64,000 bases of DNA from positions 620,001 through 684,000 of the forward strand of contig NZ_QAOX01000001.1 in assembly GCF_003050935.1 (NCBI RefSeq). Reading direction: 5' to 3'. The number at the start of each line of letters is the position of its first letter. Within the stretch, counting starts at the first letter, position 1. The notes below the pieces were generated by a model. The model was not told the DNA's origin. It ran no database searches and saw only the letters and a program-made list of their open reading frames with translations. Origin of the DNA: Luteibacter sp. OK325 (GTDB lineage: Bacteria > Pseudomonadota > Gammaproteobacteria > Xanthomonadales > Rhodanobacteraceae). Shown one piece after another: positions 1 through 8,363 of the stretch. Position numbers and translations under genes: made by a program.

Positions 1-10
1 GGACTGACGT

Positions 11-40
11 GAGGGCGCGATCTTCTTCGACCGCGCCCTC
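11..40 (-). terminator. Stem-loop after the M16 protease gene
   Basis: A perfect 9-bp inverted repeat (GAGGGCGCG at 11-19 and CGCGCCCTC at 32-40) with a 12-nt loop lies just downstream of the protease stop codon at 48-50. It has no T-tract on the minus strand, so it may be a weak terminator or only an mRNA 3' end stabiliser. Confidence 0.4.
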
Positions 41-47
41 ATGCAAG

Positions 48-2969
48 TTACTTCTGCTCCGCCGGCGCGCTGCCAACCTTGGTCGCTTTCGTGGCCTTGG
101 TCGCTTTCGTTGCTTTACCGTGCTGCACGTCCTTCGCCGGGTTGCCGTCGGCGTCGACGACGTGCACCTCGCCCAGGTTCAGCGCACGCACGGGTGCCTC
201 GATCTTGCTGAGATCGCCGACGATGACCCAGGTCAGCGCGTCAGGATGGATCACGGTCGTCAGCGCGTCTTCCGCAGCCTTGCGGTCGACGCCTTCGATG
301 CGGCCCTTGAGCGTCTGCACGTAGTCGTCCGGCCGGTCGTAGATGACGATACCCGTCATGGCACCGAGCACGGCCGAGGTAGTTTCGAAACTACCCGGCA
401 ATGCGCGGACCTTCTGCGCCCGGATCTTCGCGATCTCGTCGTCGGTCAGTGGCTTCGGGCCGATGACGGCACGTGCTTCCTTGAGGATTTCCGCAGCAGA
501 GTCGGCCGTCTTGTCGGTCTGTACGGGGGCGTAGAACAACATCGGTCGCTGGCCCTGGGCATCGGACAGCATGCTGCCCGCGCCGTAGGCCCAACGCTTC
601 TCTTCACGCAGGTTCATGTTCAGCCGAGAGGTGAACGTGCCGCCGAACGCGCCGTTGGCGATGCCGAGATCGAGCGCGTTCTTCGCCTTGGTCGACGGCG
701 CAAGCAGGCCGGCCAGAATCAGCGATTGCGGCGCATCGGTGCGATTGATCAGGAAGACGCGCGGTTTGGGCTGCTCGGCCACCTGACCGATATTCTTCTT
801 CGGCAGGGCGCTCGCCGGCGCCGTCCAGTCACCGAACACGGCATCCAGCTGCGGCAGGATCTGCGCCAGCGTCGTATCGCCGGCGACCAGGATGCGAACG
901 TTGTCCGGACGCAGGAAGTCCCGCTGGAAGTCAGCGAGATCCTCGGCGGTGAGCGAAGCGATCGCCTTCTCGGTACCGCTACCGGTGAACGGAATGCCGT
1001 AAGCGTGATTCTTGCCGTAGAGCAGTGGTGGCAAGGTGCGCAATGCAAGACCGGTAGGCTCGGTCTTCTCCTGCGCGATGCCCGCCACCCACTGGCCACG
1101 CACACGCTCGATATCGTCCGACTTGAAGGCGGGGTTGCGAACAATGTCGGCGAACAGGGCGAGCGACGGGGTGAGCTCGGAGTTCAGCGCGTTGAGGCCG
1201 ATCGAGCAGTTGTCGAGCGAACAGCCCGAACCGATGATCGCGCCCAGACGTTCCTTGCGACGGGCCACTTCGACCGAATCCAGCGTCTTCGTGCTTTCGT
1301 CGAGCAGCGCCGAGGTGAAGCTGGCGGTGCCGAGCTTGCGGCCCTGGTCCGCCGCATAGCCGGCATTGAACAACAGGCTGATCTGGGTGACAGGTACGGT
1401 GTGGCGCTCGGCGAGCACCACTTCGATACCGTTCTTCAGCTTGCCGCGCTGCAGTTTCGGGAAGGAGAGATCGGGGAAGCTGTCGACCGACGGCACACCC
1501 TTGCTGCGATCCACGTCCGACTTGCCGACGGTGTACGTCTTCGCAACCGGCATCACCGCTGCAGGACGCCCCGTGGCGACCTTGAGGCCGACTACCGCTT
1601 TGTCTTCGGCCGTCGGGTCGAAGCCCGGCGCCGCGGGCAGCACGGTGAGCGTGTAGTCGCCCTTGGCAAGCCAGGTTTTCGACGCAGCGAGGACCGAGGA
1701 GATGCTCGCGTTCTGCGCGCGCTCGAGGTCCTTCTTATAGGCCTCCGGGTCGTTACGATAGACCTGGCCCTCGGCGAGAATCACCGCCTTGCCGCCGGAA
1801 CCACCCACCTTCTCCAGGCCTCGCACGAAGCCGGCGCGGTTGCTGACCTTGGCACGTGCCAGTTCGTCTTCCGTTGGGCCGGTAGCCATGTAGTCTTTCC
1901 ACACGGCCGCAACGGCTGCTTCGACCTTGGCCGGATCGACGCCATTCTTGACGTCGATGGTGAGCTGCACCTGGCTGGCCAGTGCGAACGGTGCGATGCC
2001 CAGGCTCACGTCGTCTGCGAGCTTGTCCTGGTAAACCAGGCGCTGGTAGAGGCGCGACGTCTTGCCACCGCCGAGCACCGTGGTGGCGAGGTCGAGCTGG
2101 ACGGAGTCGTCACTGCCCAGTTGCGGCACCACCCACGTACGCACGATGCGCGTCTGCGCGACCTGATCGTGCTGCGTGCCGCGCGTGGAAGTCGCGACGG
2201 GGGTGATCCAGGGCTGCTGGCGAGGCACCGGCGGGCCGGAGGGGATGTCGCCGAAGTACTTCCCGGCCTTGGCCTTTGCCTGGGCCACCGTGATGTCACC
2301 GGCGAGCACCAGTGTGGTGTTGGCCGCGCCGTAGTAGCTGTTGAACCACTGCTTCACGTCGGCGAGCGAGGCTGCGTCCAGATCGACCATCGAGCCGATG
2401 GTGTCGTGGTGATACGGATGATTGGCCGGGTAGGTATTGACCAGGACATTCTCGTCCACGCGGCCATAGGGACGGTTTTCGTCCTGGCGCTTTTCATTCT
2501 GGACGACGCCACGCTGGGTATCGAGCTCCTTCTGCCCGATCGCGCCGAGCAGGTGACCCATGCGGTCGGATTCCATCCACAGGGCCATGTCCAGCGCGGT
2601 CGTCGGCACCGTTTCGAAATAGTTGGTGCGATCGAACCAGGTGGTGCCGTTCATGTCGGTGGCACCGGCCAGTTCGAACGGCTGGAAATAGGTGCCCTTG
2701 CGGTTCTCCGAGCCCGAGAACATCAGGTGCTCGAACAGATGCGCGAAGCCTGTCTTGCCGGCCGGCTCGTCGGCCGAACCCACGTGGTACCAGATGCTGA
2801 CGGCGACGACGGGCGCCTTGTGATCCTCATGGACCACGACGGTCAGGCCATTGGGCAGCTGGAACCGCGTGAAGGGGATGTCCGGAATGGCGTCGGGCGA
2901 CGTGGTGGCCGCTCCAGCGACTCCAACGGACATCAGCCCGGCTGCAAGCAGGGCGAATCGAAGCTTCAT
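48..2969 (-). CDS. M16 family zinc metalloprotease (pitrilysin/insulinase-like), exported
   Basis: This 973-aa protein has the size and two-lobed layout of full-length M16 peptidases with duplicated halves. A signal peptide is visible (MKLRFALLAAG then VAGAA). The inverted zinc motif HxxEH appears as HLFEHLMFSG at about residue 75, in the N-terminal half only. The second half, from about residue 510, looks like the inactive partner lobe. The C-terminus is rich in lysine, alanine and threonine (repeated KATKATKATK). A good ribosome-binding site (AGGAG) precedes the ATG. It is probably a periplasmic peptidase that degrades peptides or misfolded proteins. It stands alone, with the next gene upstream divergent. 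The family is clear; the substrate is unknown. Confidence 0.93.
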   Translation of the reverse strand: MKLRFALLAAGLMSVGVAGAATTSPDAIPDIPFTRFQLPNGLTVVVHEDHKAPVVAVSIWYHVGSADEPAGKTGFAHLFEHLMFSGSENRKGTYFQPFELAGATDMNGTTWFDRTNYFETVPTTALDMALWMESDRMGHLLGAIGQKELDTQRGVVQNEKRQDENRPYGRVDENVLVNTYPANHPYHHDTIGSMVDLDAASLADVKQWFNSYYGAANTTLVLAGDITVAQAKAKAGKYFGDIPSGPPVPRQQPWITPVATSTRGTQHDQVAQTRIVRTWVVPQLGSDDSVQLDLATTVLGGGKTSRLYQRLVYQDKLADDVSLGIAPFALASQVQLTIDVKNGVDPAKVEAAVAAVWKDYMATGPTEDELARAKVSNRAGFVRGLEKVGGSGGKAVILAEGQVYRNDPEAYKKDLERAQNASISSVLAASKTWLAKGDYTLTVLPAAPGFDPTAEDKAVVGLKVATGRPAAVMPVAKTYTVGKSDVDRSKGVPSVDSFPDLSFPKLQRGKLKNGIEVVLAERHTVPVTQISLLFNAGYAADQGRKLGTASFTSALLDESTKTLDSVEVARRKERLGAIIGSGCSLDNCSIGLNALNSELTPSLALFADIVRNPAFKSDDIERVRGQWVAGIAQEKTEPTGLALRTLPPLLYGKNHAYGIPFTGSGTEKAIASLTAEDLADFQRDFLRPDNVRILVAGDTTLAQILPQLDAVFGDWTAPASALPKKNIGQVAEQPKPRVFLINRTDAPQSLILAGLLAPSTKAKNALDLGIANGAFGGTFTSRLNMNLREEKRWAYGAGSMLSDAQGQRPMLFYAPVQTDKTADSAAEILKEARAVIGPKPLTDDEIAKIRAQKVRALPGSFETTSAVLGAMTGIVIYDRPDDYVQTLKGRIEGVDRKAAEDALTTVIHPDALTWVIVGDLSKIEAPVRALNLGEVHVVDADGNPAKDVQHGKATKATKATKATKVGSAPAEQK

Positions 2970-3084
2970 GGCGATCTCCTAAAGGCCTCGACGGCCCGAT
3001 TCCACCGAGGCTAGCCCGCGCGGTCCATCGGACGCAATCGGAGGTCCGGCATGGTCCGGACGGTGTCCGCTCACGCGTGGTCAG

Positions 3085-3096
3085 TGTCCGCGGACA
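3085..3096. promoter_or_regulatory. 12-bp palindrome upstream of the sigma-54-type promoter
   Basis: TGTCCGCGGACA is a perfect palindrome about 65-75 bp upstream of the -24 element at 3162. Further partial TGTCCG/GGTCCGG words lie at 3049-3070. Position and symmetry are what an enhancer-binding-protein site would show. The cognate activator is not identifiable in this window. Confidence 0.4.
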
Positions 3097-3161
3097 ACGC
3101 TGCGTCACGCGACGACCTGACAAACCTCATACGAATCAGCTGATTGCGCACCCTTAAAAGC

Positions 3162-3176
3162 TGGCACGGCGTTTGC
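3162..3176 (+). promoter_or_regulatory. Sigma-54 (RpoN) type -24/-12 promoter
   Basis: The sequence TGGCACG-N4-TTGC (TGGCACG at 3162-3168, TTGC at 3173-3176) matches the RpoN consensus exactly in both elements and spacing. Transcription would start near 3188, about 47 nt before the first micro-ORF. It is the only such match I noticed while reading the window. Confidence 0.75.
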
Positions 3177-3193
3177 GTTACTAGTCCTGCCAA

Positions 3194-3216
3194 GCCGGGT
3201 GGCCTTCCTACCCGGC
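3194..3216 (+). promoter_or_regulatory. Leader hairpin before the micro-protein pair
   Basis: GCCGGGT (3194-3200) and ACCCGGC (3210-3216) form a perfect 7-bp stem with a 9-nt loop in the predicted 5' leader. It sits between the sigma-54 start point and the GGAGAA ribosome-binding site at 3225. It could stabilise the transcript or regulate translation. Confidence 0.45.
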
Positions 3217-3234
3217 ATCGATCCGGAGAACGCC

Positions 3235-3318
3235 ATGAAGTACGAAATGCTGATGCTGCGCAGCCTGCTCGTGACCTCGATGCTGATCTGCGGCCTGACC
3301 CTCGGCCAGATGTTCTAA
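3235..3318 (+). CDS. Micro-protein, 27 aa, first of a tandem paralogous pair
   Basis: The ATG at 3235 follows a clear GGAGAA ribosome-binding site and gives a 27-residue product with a short charged start (MKYE) and a hydrophobic stretch ending LGQMF. It matches the N-terminus of the next gene at 18 of 27 positions, sharing MLRSLLV and a central CGL. The predicted topology is a single membrane helix. It lies directly downstream of the sigma-54 promoter. I do not recognise a named family. Conserved spacing, a paralogue and a ribosome-binding site argue that it is a real gene and not a chance ORF. Confidence 0.6.
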   Translation: MKYEMLMLRSLLVTSMLICGLTLGQMF

Positions 3319-3353
3319 CTACCAGCCACTCAAGAAAATACGGAACCCACGCC

Positions 3354-3548
3354 ATGAAACACGAACTCCTGATGCTCCGCAGCCTTCTCGTCGCTTCGCT
3401 CGTCGTCTGCGGCCTGATTCTCGGCAATATGCTCGCCTACACCGGCAACCCGATTCAGCTGGCCACGGTCGGCACGGCAGCCAGCGCGGTCACGAATGGC
3501 TGCGGGCTGCCGACGGATGGCATCGTCTGCCCCCGCATCGCCTCATAA
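3354..3548 (+). CDS. Small membrane protein, 64 aa, second of a tandem paralogous pair
   Basis: The product starts MKHELLMLRSLLV, closely paralogous to the 27-aa protein 35 bp upstream. After the membrane helix it carries about 37 further residues with a cysteine pair (CGLPTDGIVC) near the end, probably in the periplasm. A weak CGGAA ribosome-binding site lies about 10 nt upstream of the ATG. The stop lies 7 bp before trmL, so trmL could be read from the same sigma-54 transcript. The function is unknown. The paralogy implies duplication followed by loss or gain of the tail. Confidence 0.6.
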   Translation: MKHELLMLRSLLVASLVVCGLILGNMLAYTGNPIQLATVGTAASAVTNGCGLPTDGIVCPRIAS

Positions 3549-3555
3549 TGGGGGT

Positions 3556-4020
3556 ATGCCCCACGTCATCCTCTTCCGACCCGAAATACCGCCCAACACG
3601 GGCAATGTCATACGCCTCTGTGCCAATACAGGCGCGGCCCTGCACCTGGTGCGACCGCTCGGATTCGAGCTGGACGACACCCGTCTCCGCCGCGCCGGCC
3701 TGGACTACCACGAGTTCGCAAGCGTCGCCGTCCACGACGACCTGAGCGCCTGCCTCGCCGCGATCGGCCATCCACGGGTATTCGCTTTCTCAACCCGGGG
3801 CCAGCGCCTGCATACCGACATCGCGTTTGCCGAAGGCGACGCACTCCTCTTCGGATGCGAAACAGCGGGCTTGCCCGACGATGTGCTCGATGCCATCCCT
3901 GAAGAACATCGTGTCCGTTTGCCGATGCGACCCGGTAACCGCAGCCTCAACCTGTCCAACGCCGTGGCCGTCGCCGTGTTCGAGGTCTGGCGACAATCGG
4001 GCTTCGACGGCGCGTCCTGA
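3556..4020 (+). CDS. trmL: tRNA (cytidine/uridine-34 2'-O)-methyltransferase TrmL
   Basis: This 154-aa SPOUT-class methyltransferase has the length typical of TrmL, which 2'-O-methylates the wobble base of tRNA-Leu isoacceptors using SAM. Diagnostic features are the start (ILFRPEIPPNTGNVIRLCANT), the LFGCETAGLP segment and the C-terminal RSLNLSNAVAVAVFE, which forms the trefoil-knot SAM site. The ATG at 3556 was chosen because the homologous region begins there; upstream codons in frame overlap the preceding small gene. Confidence 0.93.
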   Translation: MPHVILFRPEIPPNTGNVIRLCANTGAALHLVRPLGFELDDTRLRRAGLDYHEFASVAVHDDLSACLAAIGHPRVFAFSTRGQRLHTDIAFAEGDALLFGCETAGLPDDVLDAIPEEHRVRLPMRPGNRSLNLSNAVAVAVFEVWRQSGFDGAS

Positions 4021-4068
4021 ACACGCCGGACACCGCTCCCGCCCTGCCCGGCGGGCTACAATCGCAAC

Positions 4069-4737
4069 ATGACTTCCGATCGTCCCTCGGCTGACGCCGG
4101 CCCCAATCGATTCCTGCCCCGCCCCCTCCGTGTCCTCGCCGGACGCGCCATGGAGTCAGCGCTCAACCGTGCCGTCGACCTGGACCCGGATACCCGGGCC
4201 CGTCTGGACGTACTCGACGGCCGCAGCGTGCAGGTGCATCTGAGCGGCCCCGACCTCGCCCTGCGCATCTCGGTCGAGAAGGGACGCCTTCGCGTCGGTC
4301 CCCCGGAAGAAGGCGGAAGCCTGCGCGTCACGGCGTCGCCGGCCAGCCTGGTGGCCATGGCGATTCGCCGCGACGACGACGGCGTGGCCCCGGGCAAGGT
4401 GGATATCGCCGGTGACGCCGAACTGGCCCGCCGGCTCGAGAAGCTCACGCGCCAATACGCGCCGGATGTCGAAGAGGCATTCGCGAAAACCTTCGGCGAC
4501 ACCATCGGGGTGCCGTTGGCGAAAGCGCTGCGCGATGGTCTGGCGCACGCTCGCGAGACCGTTTCACACCTCACCGAGGACGGCGCGGACTGGCTTCGTG
4601 ACGAGGGGCGCGTCGCCGTGGCCCCCGGCGAGGCGGACGCCTTCCTGGACGGCGTGGACGATGTGCGCGAGCGAACCGAACGCGCGGAGGCCCGCCTGGC
4701 CCGCCTCGAGCGCGCGCTGAAGGGGCGTCACGCATGA
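4069..4737 (+). CDS. ubiJ: Ubiquinone biosynthesis accessory factor UbiJ (SCP2 domain)
   Basis: This 222-aa protein has an SCP2-type lipid-binding domain in its first half ([18 protein letters not shown]) and a C-terminal coiled coil ([18 protein letters not shown]). UbiJ binds ubiquinone intermediates and, with UbiK, organises the soluble Ubi complex. Its stop overlaps the start of ubiB by 4 bp (ATGA), the usual ubiJ-ubiB coupling. The partner UbiK is encoded elsewhere in the window at 24.1 kb. The assignment comes from domain layout and gene order. Confidence 0.85.
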   Translation: MTSDRPSADAGPNRFLPRPLRVLAGRAMESALNRAVDLDPDTRARLDVLDGRSVQVHLSGPDLALRISVEKGRLRVGPPEEGGSLRVTASPASLVAMAIRRDDDGVAPGKVDIAGDAELARRLEKLTRQYAPDVEEAFAKTFGDTIGVPLAKALRDGLAHARETVSHLTEDGADWLRDEGRVAVAPGEADAFLDGVDDVRERTERAEARLARLERALKGRHA

Positions 4738-6383
4738 CGCCGCTGCGTCTGTTGCCGCGCCTGATGCGCGTTGCCGCCATCCTGCTCAAGTACGACCTCG
4801 ACGACCTCGTCGATGGGGCGCACTTGTTCCGGCCACTGAAACTGATCCGGCCGCTGTTTCCCAGCGCGCCCACCGACATTCGCGCACTACCGCGCGGGGC
4901 GCGCCTGCGCCTGGCCCTGACCGACCTCGGTCCGATCTTCGTCAAGGCCGGCCAGGTGCTGTCGACGCGGCGCGACCTCGTGCCTGCCGACATCGCCGAC
5001 GAACTCGCGCTCCTTCAGGACCAGGTGCCGCCCTTCCCCGGCGCCGAGGCGCGCGCAATCGTCGAGCGCGAACTGAAAGCGTCGGTAACGACGCTGTATT
5101 CCAGCTTCGACGAAACCGCCCTCGCCTCCGCATCCATCGCCCAGGTGCACGCCGCGACCCTGCACGACGGCCGCGCCGTCGTGGTCAAGGTGCTTCGCCC
5201 CGGCATCGACAAGCGCATCGCCCGCGACGTCGACCTCCTGCACACGCTCGGCGAACTCGCCAATCGCTGGCATCCGAACGCCGACAAGATCCGTCCGCTC
5301 GAAGTGGTCGCCGAAGTCGAGAAGATGCTCTCGAATGAGCTCGACCTGCAGCGCGAAGGCGCGAGTGCCAGTCTGCTCCGTCGCAACTTCGCCAGCGGTG
5401 TGGACCTCTACGTGCCCGAAGTGCATTGGGAGCTGAGCACCGAGGGCGTCCTCACGCTCGAGCGCGTCTATGGCGTCAGCGCCGACGATATCGCGGCGAT
5501 CGACGCAGCCGGCCTCGATCGCAAGCACCTTGCCGAGAAGGGTGTGCGACTGTTCTACGAGCAGGTATTCCGCGACAATTTCTTCCACGCCGACGCACAT
5601 CCCGGCAACATCTGGGTCGACCTCGCCCGGGTGGACGAGCCGCGCTTCATCGCACTGGACTTCGGCATCATGGGCTCCCTGCCCGAAGCCGACCAGTACT
5701 GGTTGGCCGAGAACTTCATCGCGCTGTTCGAGCGCGACTACGCGCGCATTGCGCAGCTGCATGTCGCCGCGGGCTGGATGCCGTCGACCGTCCGCCTGGA
5801 CGAACTCGAAGCGGCCGTACGCACCGTCTGCGAGCCCTACTTCACCCGCCCTCTCGCGCAGATCTCCATCGCCGAGCTGGTAGTGAAGCTGTTCCAGACC
5901 GCGCGGAAGTTCGAGCTCACGCTGCAGCCGCAACTGATCCTGCTGCAGAAGACCCTGCTTAATATTGAAGGCGTCGGCCGCATGCTCGACCCCGAGATCG
6001 ACATCTGGGCTGTTGCGCATCCGGTGCTTCGCCGCATCCTGCGCGAGCGCTACAGCCTGCGCGCCACACTGCGCGACGTGCGTCGCCGCCTGCCGCAATG
6101 GATTCACACGGCACCGCAGGCTCCGGAGCTTCTGCGGGATGCGCTGCGCCAGGTAGCCAGCGGACAGCGCCACCAGGTCGCGGACCCGCTCGCGCTTGCG
6201 GCCGCCCGTGATGACGCGCGGCGTATGCGCAGGCTCGTCGCATGCAGCCTGCTGGGCGCGTCGCTGCTGCTCTGCGCCGCCCTGGTCGGCACGCTGGCCG
6301 CGCGTGGCGTGTGGCCGGCGATCGTGGCCGCCGTGGCGGGCGTACTCGCCTTTGCCGCCGGCTGGCCGCGTCGCGTCGGCTGA
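4734..6383 (+). CDS. ubiB: Ubiquinone biosynthesis protein UbiB (ABC1/ADCK atypical kinase-like)
   Basis: This 549-aa member of the UbiB/ADCK3 family shows the invariant KxGQ motif ([16 protein letters not shown] at about residue 63). The alanine-rich loop is [11 protein letters not shown], the catalytic-loop-like motif is [10 protein letters not shown], and the DFG-like motif is LDFGIMG. Two C-terminal hydrophobic helices (about residues 500-545) anchor it in the membrane. UbiB is an ATPase thought to release polyprenyl lipid intermediates from the membrane to the Ubi complex. It is co-transcribed with ubiJ. Confidence 0.95.
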   Translation: MTPLRLLPRLMRVAAILLKYDLDDLVDGAHLFRPLKLIRPLFPSAPTDIRALPRGARLRLALTDLGPIFVKAGQVLSTRRDLVPADIADELALLQDQVPPFPGAEARAIVERELKASVTTLYSSFDETALASASIAQVHAATLHDGRAVVVKVLRPGIDKRIARDVDLLHTLGELANRWHPNADKIRPLEVVAEVEKMLSNELDLQREGASASLLRRNFASGVDLYVPEVHWELSTEGVLTLERVYGVSADDIAAIDAAGLDRKHLAEKGVRLFYEQVFRDNFFHADAHPGNIWVDLARVDEPRFIALDFGIMGSLPEADQYWLAENFIALFERDYARIAQLHVAAGWMPSTVRLDELEAAVRTVCEPYFTRPLAQISIAELVVKLFQTARKFELTLQPQLILLQKTLLNIEGVGRMLDPEIDIWAVAHPVLRRILRERYSLRATLRDVRRRLPQWIHTAPQAPELLRDALRQVASGQRHQVADPLALAAARDDARRMRRLVACSLLGASLLLCAALVGTLAARGVWPAIVAAVAGVLAFAAGWPRRVG

Positions 6384-6387
6384 TCCC

Positions 6388-7119
6388 ATGCTCGAGATTC
6401 TCTACCAGGACGACGACATCGTCGCCGTCAACAAGCCGGCCAACCTCGCGGTGCACCGGTCGAAGTTCGTCGGCCCGGACGACGCCTTCCTTATCGACCT
6501 CCTCCGCGAGCAGGTCGAGGGAAAGCTGCACCTCGCGCACCGTCTGGACCGCGCCACCTCAGGCGTACTCCTCGTTGCGCGCTCGCCGGAAGCTGCCGGG
6601 CAGCTCGGCGAACAGTTCATGGGGCGCAGCGTGCGCAAGCGTTACCTGGCCGTGGTTCGCGGCTGGCCCGACCCCGAAACCGGCACGATCGACTATCCGC
6701 TGCCGGGCTCCCGCGACACCGGGCCTCGTCGCGATGCGACAACGGACTACAAGCAACTCGGCACTACAGAGGTCGATATCGCCCTTGGTCGCTATGACAA
6801 GCAGCGCTACGCCTTTGCTGTCGCGGAGCCGCGCACCGGACGCTTTCGGCAGATTCGCAAGCACTTTGCGCACATTCATCATCCGATCGTTGGTGACAGC
6901 CAGCACGGGCGCGGCGATCACAATCGGCTGTTCAAGCAGTACTTCTCGTCGCATCGTCTGCTGCTGCACGCGGCGCGACTGGAATTTGAGCATCCCGCCG
7001 ACGGACGCCTCATGGCGGTCGAGGCGGGCCTGGATGAGACGTGGCTGAAGCTACTTGAGCGCTTCAACTGGTCGAGTGCGTACGCCGAGCAGGTCGAAGC
7101 GTGGAAGGCGTCGAGCTAG
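6388..7119 (+). CDS. truC: tRNA pseudouridine synthase C (RluA family)
   Basis: This 243-aa RluA-family pseudouridine synthase carries the catalytic HRLDRATSG motif (Asp nucleophile) at about residue 53 and the downstream FRQIRKHFAHIHHPIVGD block. The short form without an S4 domain, together with the start LEILYQDDDIVAVNKP, fits TruC, which modifies U65 of tRNA-Ile and tRNA-Asp. The ATG at 6388 is 4 bp after the ubiB stop, so it likely shares the ubi transcript. Confidence 0.85.
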   Translation: MLEILYQDDDIVAVNKPANLAVHRSKFVGPDDAFLIDLLREQVEGKLHLAHRLDRATSGVLLVARSPEAAGQLGEQFMGRSVRKRYLAVVRGWPDPETGTIDYPLPGSRDTGPRRDATTDYKQLGTTEVDIALGRYDKQRYAFAVAEPRTGRFRQIRKHFAHIHHPIVGDSQHGRGDHNRLFKQYFSSHRLLLHAARLEFEHPADGRLMAVEAGLDETWLKLLERFNWSSAYAEQVEAWKASS

Positions 7120-7267
7120 AACAACAGGTATGCATAGCATCCAGGATCTTCTCCAGGACATCCTTCGCGGCCTGCCAAGCTGCCTGAGACTCGTACCAGT
7201 CAGCGATTGCTTCAAGATCCTGCAGGGCCTCTTCCGACAGATGAAGGTCAACGCGCGTTCCCGGCAT
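7064..7267 (-). pseudogene. Truncated ParE/RelE-type toxin fragment
   Basis: The first ~43 residues (LHLSEEALQDLEAIADWYESQ...AAKDVLEKILDAM) look like the N-terminal two helices of a ParE/RelE toxin. After that the frame becomes low-complexity Ser/Thr/Arg and runs antisense into the 3' end of truC. A whole toxin of this fold is normally about 95 residues and has beta strands and a C-terminal Arg-rich active site that are missing here. It starts in a TGATG overlap with the upstream antitoxin-like gene. It is most likely a remnant cut off at about 7120-7140. Confidence 0.5.
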
Positions 7268-7770
7268 CAGGGCGACCGCTTCTTACGAGCCTCCAAGCCT
7301 TGTATCAGTTCCGCGACACGGGATTTGGCCTCATCAATGGAGTAAAGCCTCGATTCGCCCGAGGCGACTCTCGCCGCCGATTTTTCCACTTTTGCCTTTA
7401 GCCAACTCGCGTACTCCGCAGTCTCCTTCAGCACTACGGCGCGGTCGGGGCGAGGGGCGCGCAGCGTTCCCGCTTCGTACGCATCGGCGATGACGCTTAA
7501 CCGGGTCACGCCCAGGCGCGCCATTTGGGCGATGGCGCTATCGGTCGTTGAGAAAACGCGCAGTGTGCCGTCGGCCGAACACAACACGCGTGCGTCTCCG
7601 TCCACATCAACACGCACCGTCCAACCCGATTTGCGGCCGACGATCGTCGCGGTCGACACAGCCCCGGCTTCAGCCAACAGGCGAAGCTGCGCCAATTTGA
7701 TTGTGTCGTCCATGTACGGGCCTTCGGCCGCGTGGAGGGGCGACCAAGGATCAAGATTAACGTTAAACAT
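7267..7770 (-). CDS. Antitoxin-like protein paired with the truncated toxin
   Basis: This 167-aa soluble protein (147 aa if started at the internal MDDTIK, 7713) has a C-terminal region rich in charged helix. It sits directly upstream of, and is translationally coupled to, the toxin fragment, which suggests an antitoxin role. A 10-bp palindrome, TTAACGTTAA (7757-7766), lies within the first codons of the longer form. If it is an autoregulatory operator, the shorter start is favoured. I recognise the organisation but no named antitoxin family. Confidence 0.5.
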   Translation of the reverse strand: MFNVNLDPWSPLHAAEGPYMDDTIKLAQLRLLAEAGAVSTATIVGRKSGWTVRVDVDGDARVLCSADGTLRVFSTTDSAIAQMARLGVTRLSVIADAYEAGTLRAPRPDRAVVLKETAEYASWLKAKVEKSAARVASGESRLYSIDEAKSRVAELIQGLEARKKRSP

Positions 7771-7940
7771 ACTTTATTCCAATGCAAAGACTTCAGGAGC
7801 CGGCCTTTGATAGTGGCCTGCCGTTGCGGGGCTCAAACCTGGGCGCAGCCCATTACCCGATGTAGGCGGCGCCCCGTCATTCGCGTGGCTCGCGCGCTGC
7901 ACAACGCGACAAGGAGGAGCGCTGCTAGAATCCGCCGGCC

Positions 7941-8363
7941 ATGCTTATCGTCACTGCCAACATCGCAATCCCCGACAGCGAACTGATCGAGCGCTTCATG
8001 CGTGCCGACGGTCCGGGGGGACAACACGTTAATCGAACAGAGAGCGCCGTCGAGCTCCGTTTCGACGTTGCTTCGTCTCCCTCGCTGCCGGACGAGGTAC
8101 GCGAGCGCCTTCTCGCGCGACGTGACCGCCGAATGACGGACGCAGGCATCATGGTTATCCAGGCGCGGCGTTTTCGTGATCAGGCCCGTAACCGCGACGA
8201 CGCGCGCGACCGTCTGGTAGACGTGATCCGCGAGGCTACCGTGGTTGCGAAGAAGCGTGTGGCGACAAAGCCCACGCGTGCCTCGAAGGAACGCCGCCTC
8301 GTAGGCAAGACGCAGCGGGGCCAGACCAAGCGCGGGCGCTCGCGTGACTGGAGCAGCGATTGA
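7941..8363 (+). CDS. arfB: Alternative ribosome-rescue factor / peptidyl-tRNA hydrolase ArfB (YaeJ)
   Basis: This 140-aa protein carries the class-I release-factor GGQ motif at residues 26-28 (ADGPGGQHVNRTES) without any codon-recognition domain. It ends in the basic tail (RASKERRLVGKTQRGQTKRGR) that enters the empty mRNA channel of stalled ribosomes. Its length equals that of E. coli YaeJ. It releases nascent peptides from non-stop ribosomes. Its stop overlaps the next gene's start, suggesting an operon. The AAGGAGG-like sequence at 7911-7920 is about 20 bp upstream of the ATG. Confidence 0.93.
   Translation: MLIVTANIAIPDSELIERFMRADGPGGQHVNRTESAVELRFDVASSPSLPDEVRERLLARRDRRMTDAGIMVIQARRFRDQARNRDDARDRLVDVIREATVVAKKRVATKPTRASKERRLVGKTQRGQTKRGRSRDWSSD

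Noticed and set aside
9-3014. A 1001-codon open frame antisense to the M16 protease
   Set aside because: It mirrors the protease's third-codon GC bias, has no recognisable domain, and the sense strand encodes a clear M16 enzyme.
4887-6389. A 500-codon open frame antisense to ubiB
   Set aside because: UbiB on the plus strand has all family motifs; the antisense frame is arginine/histidine-rich without domains.
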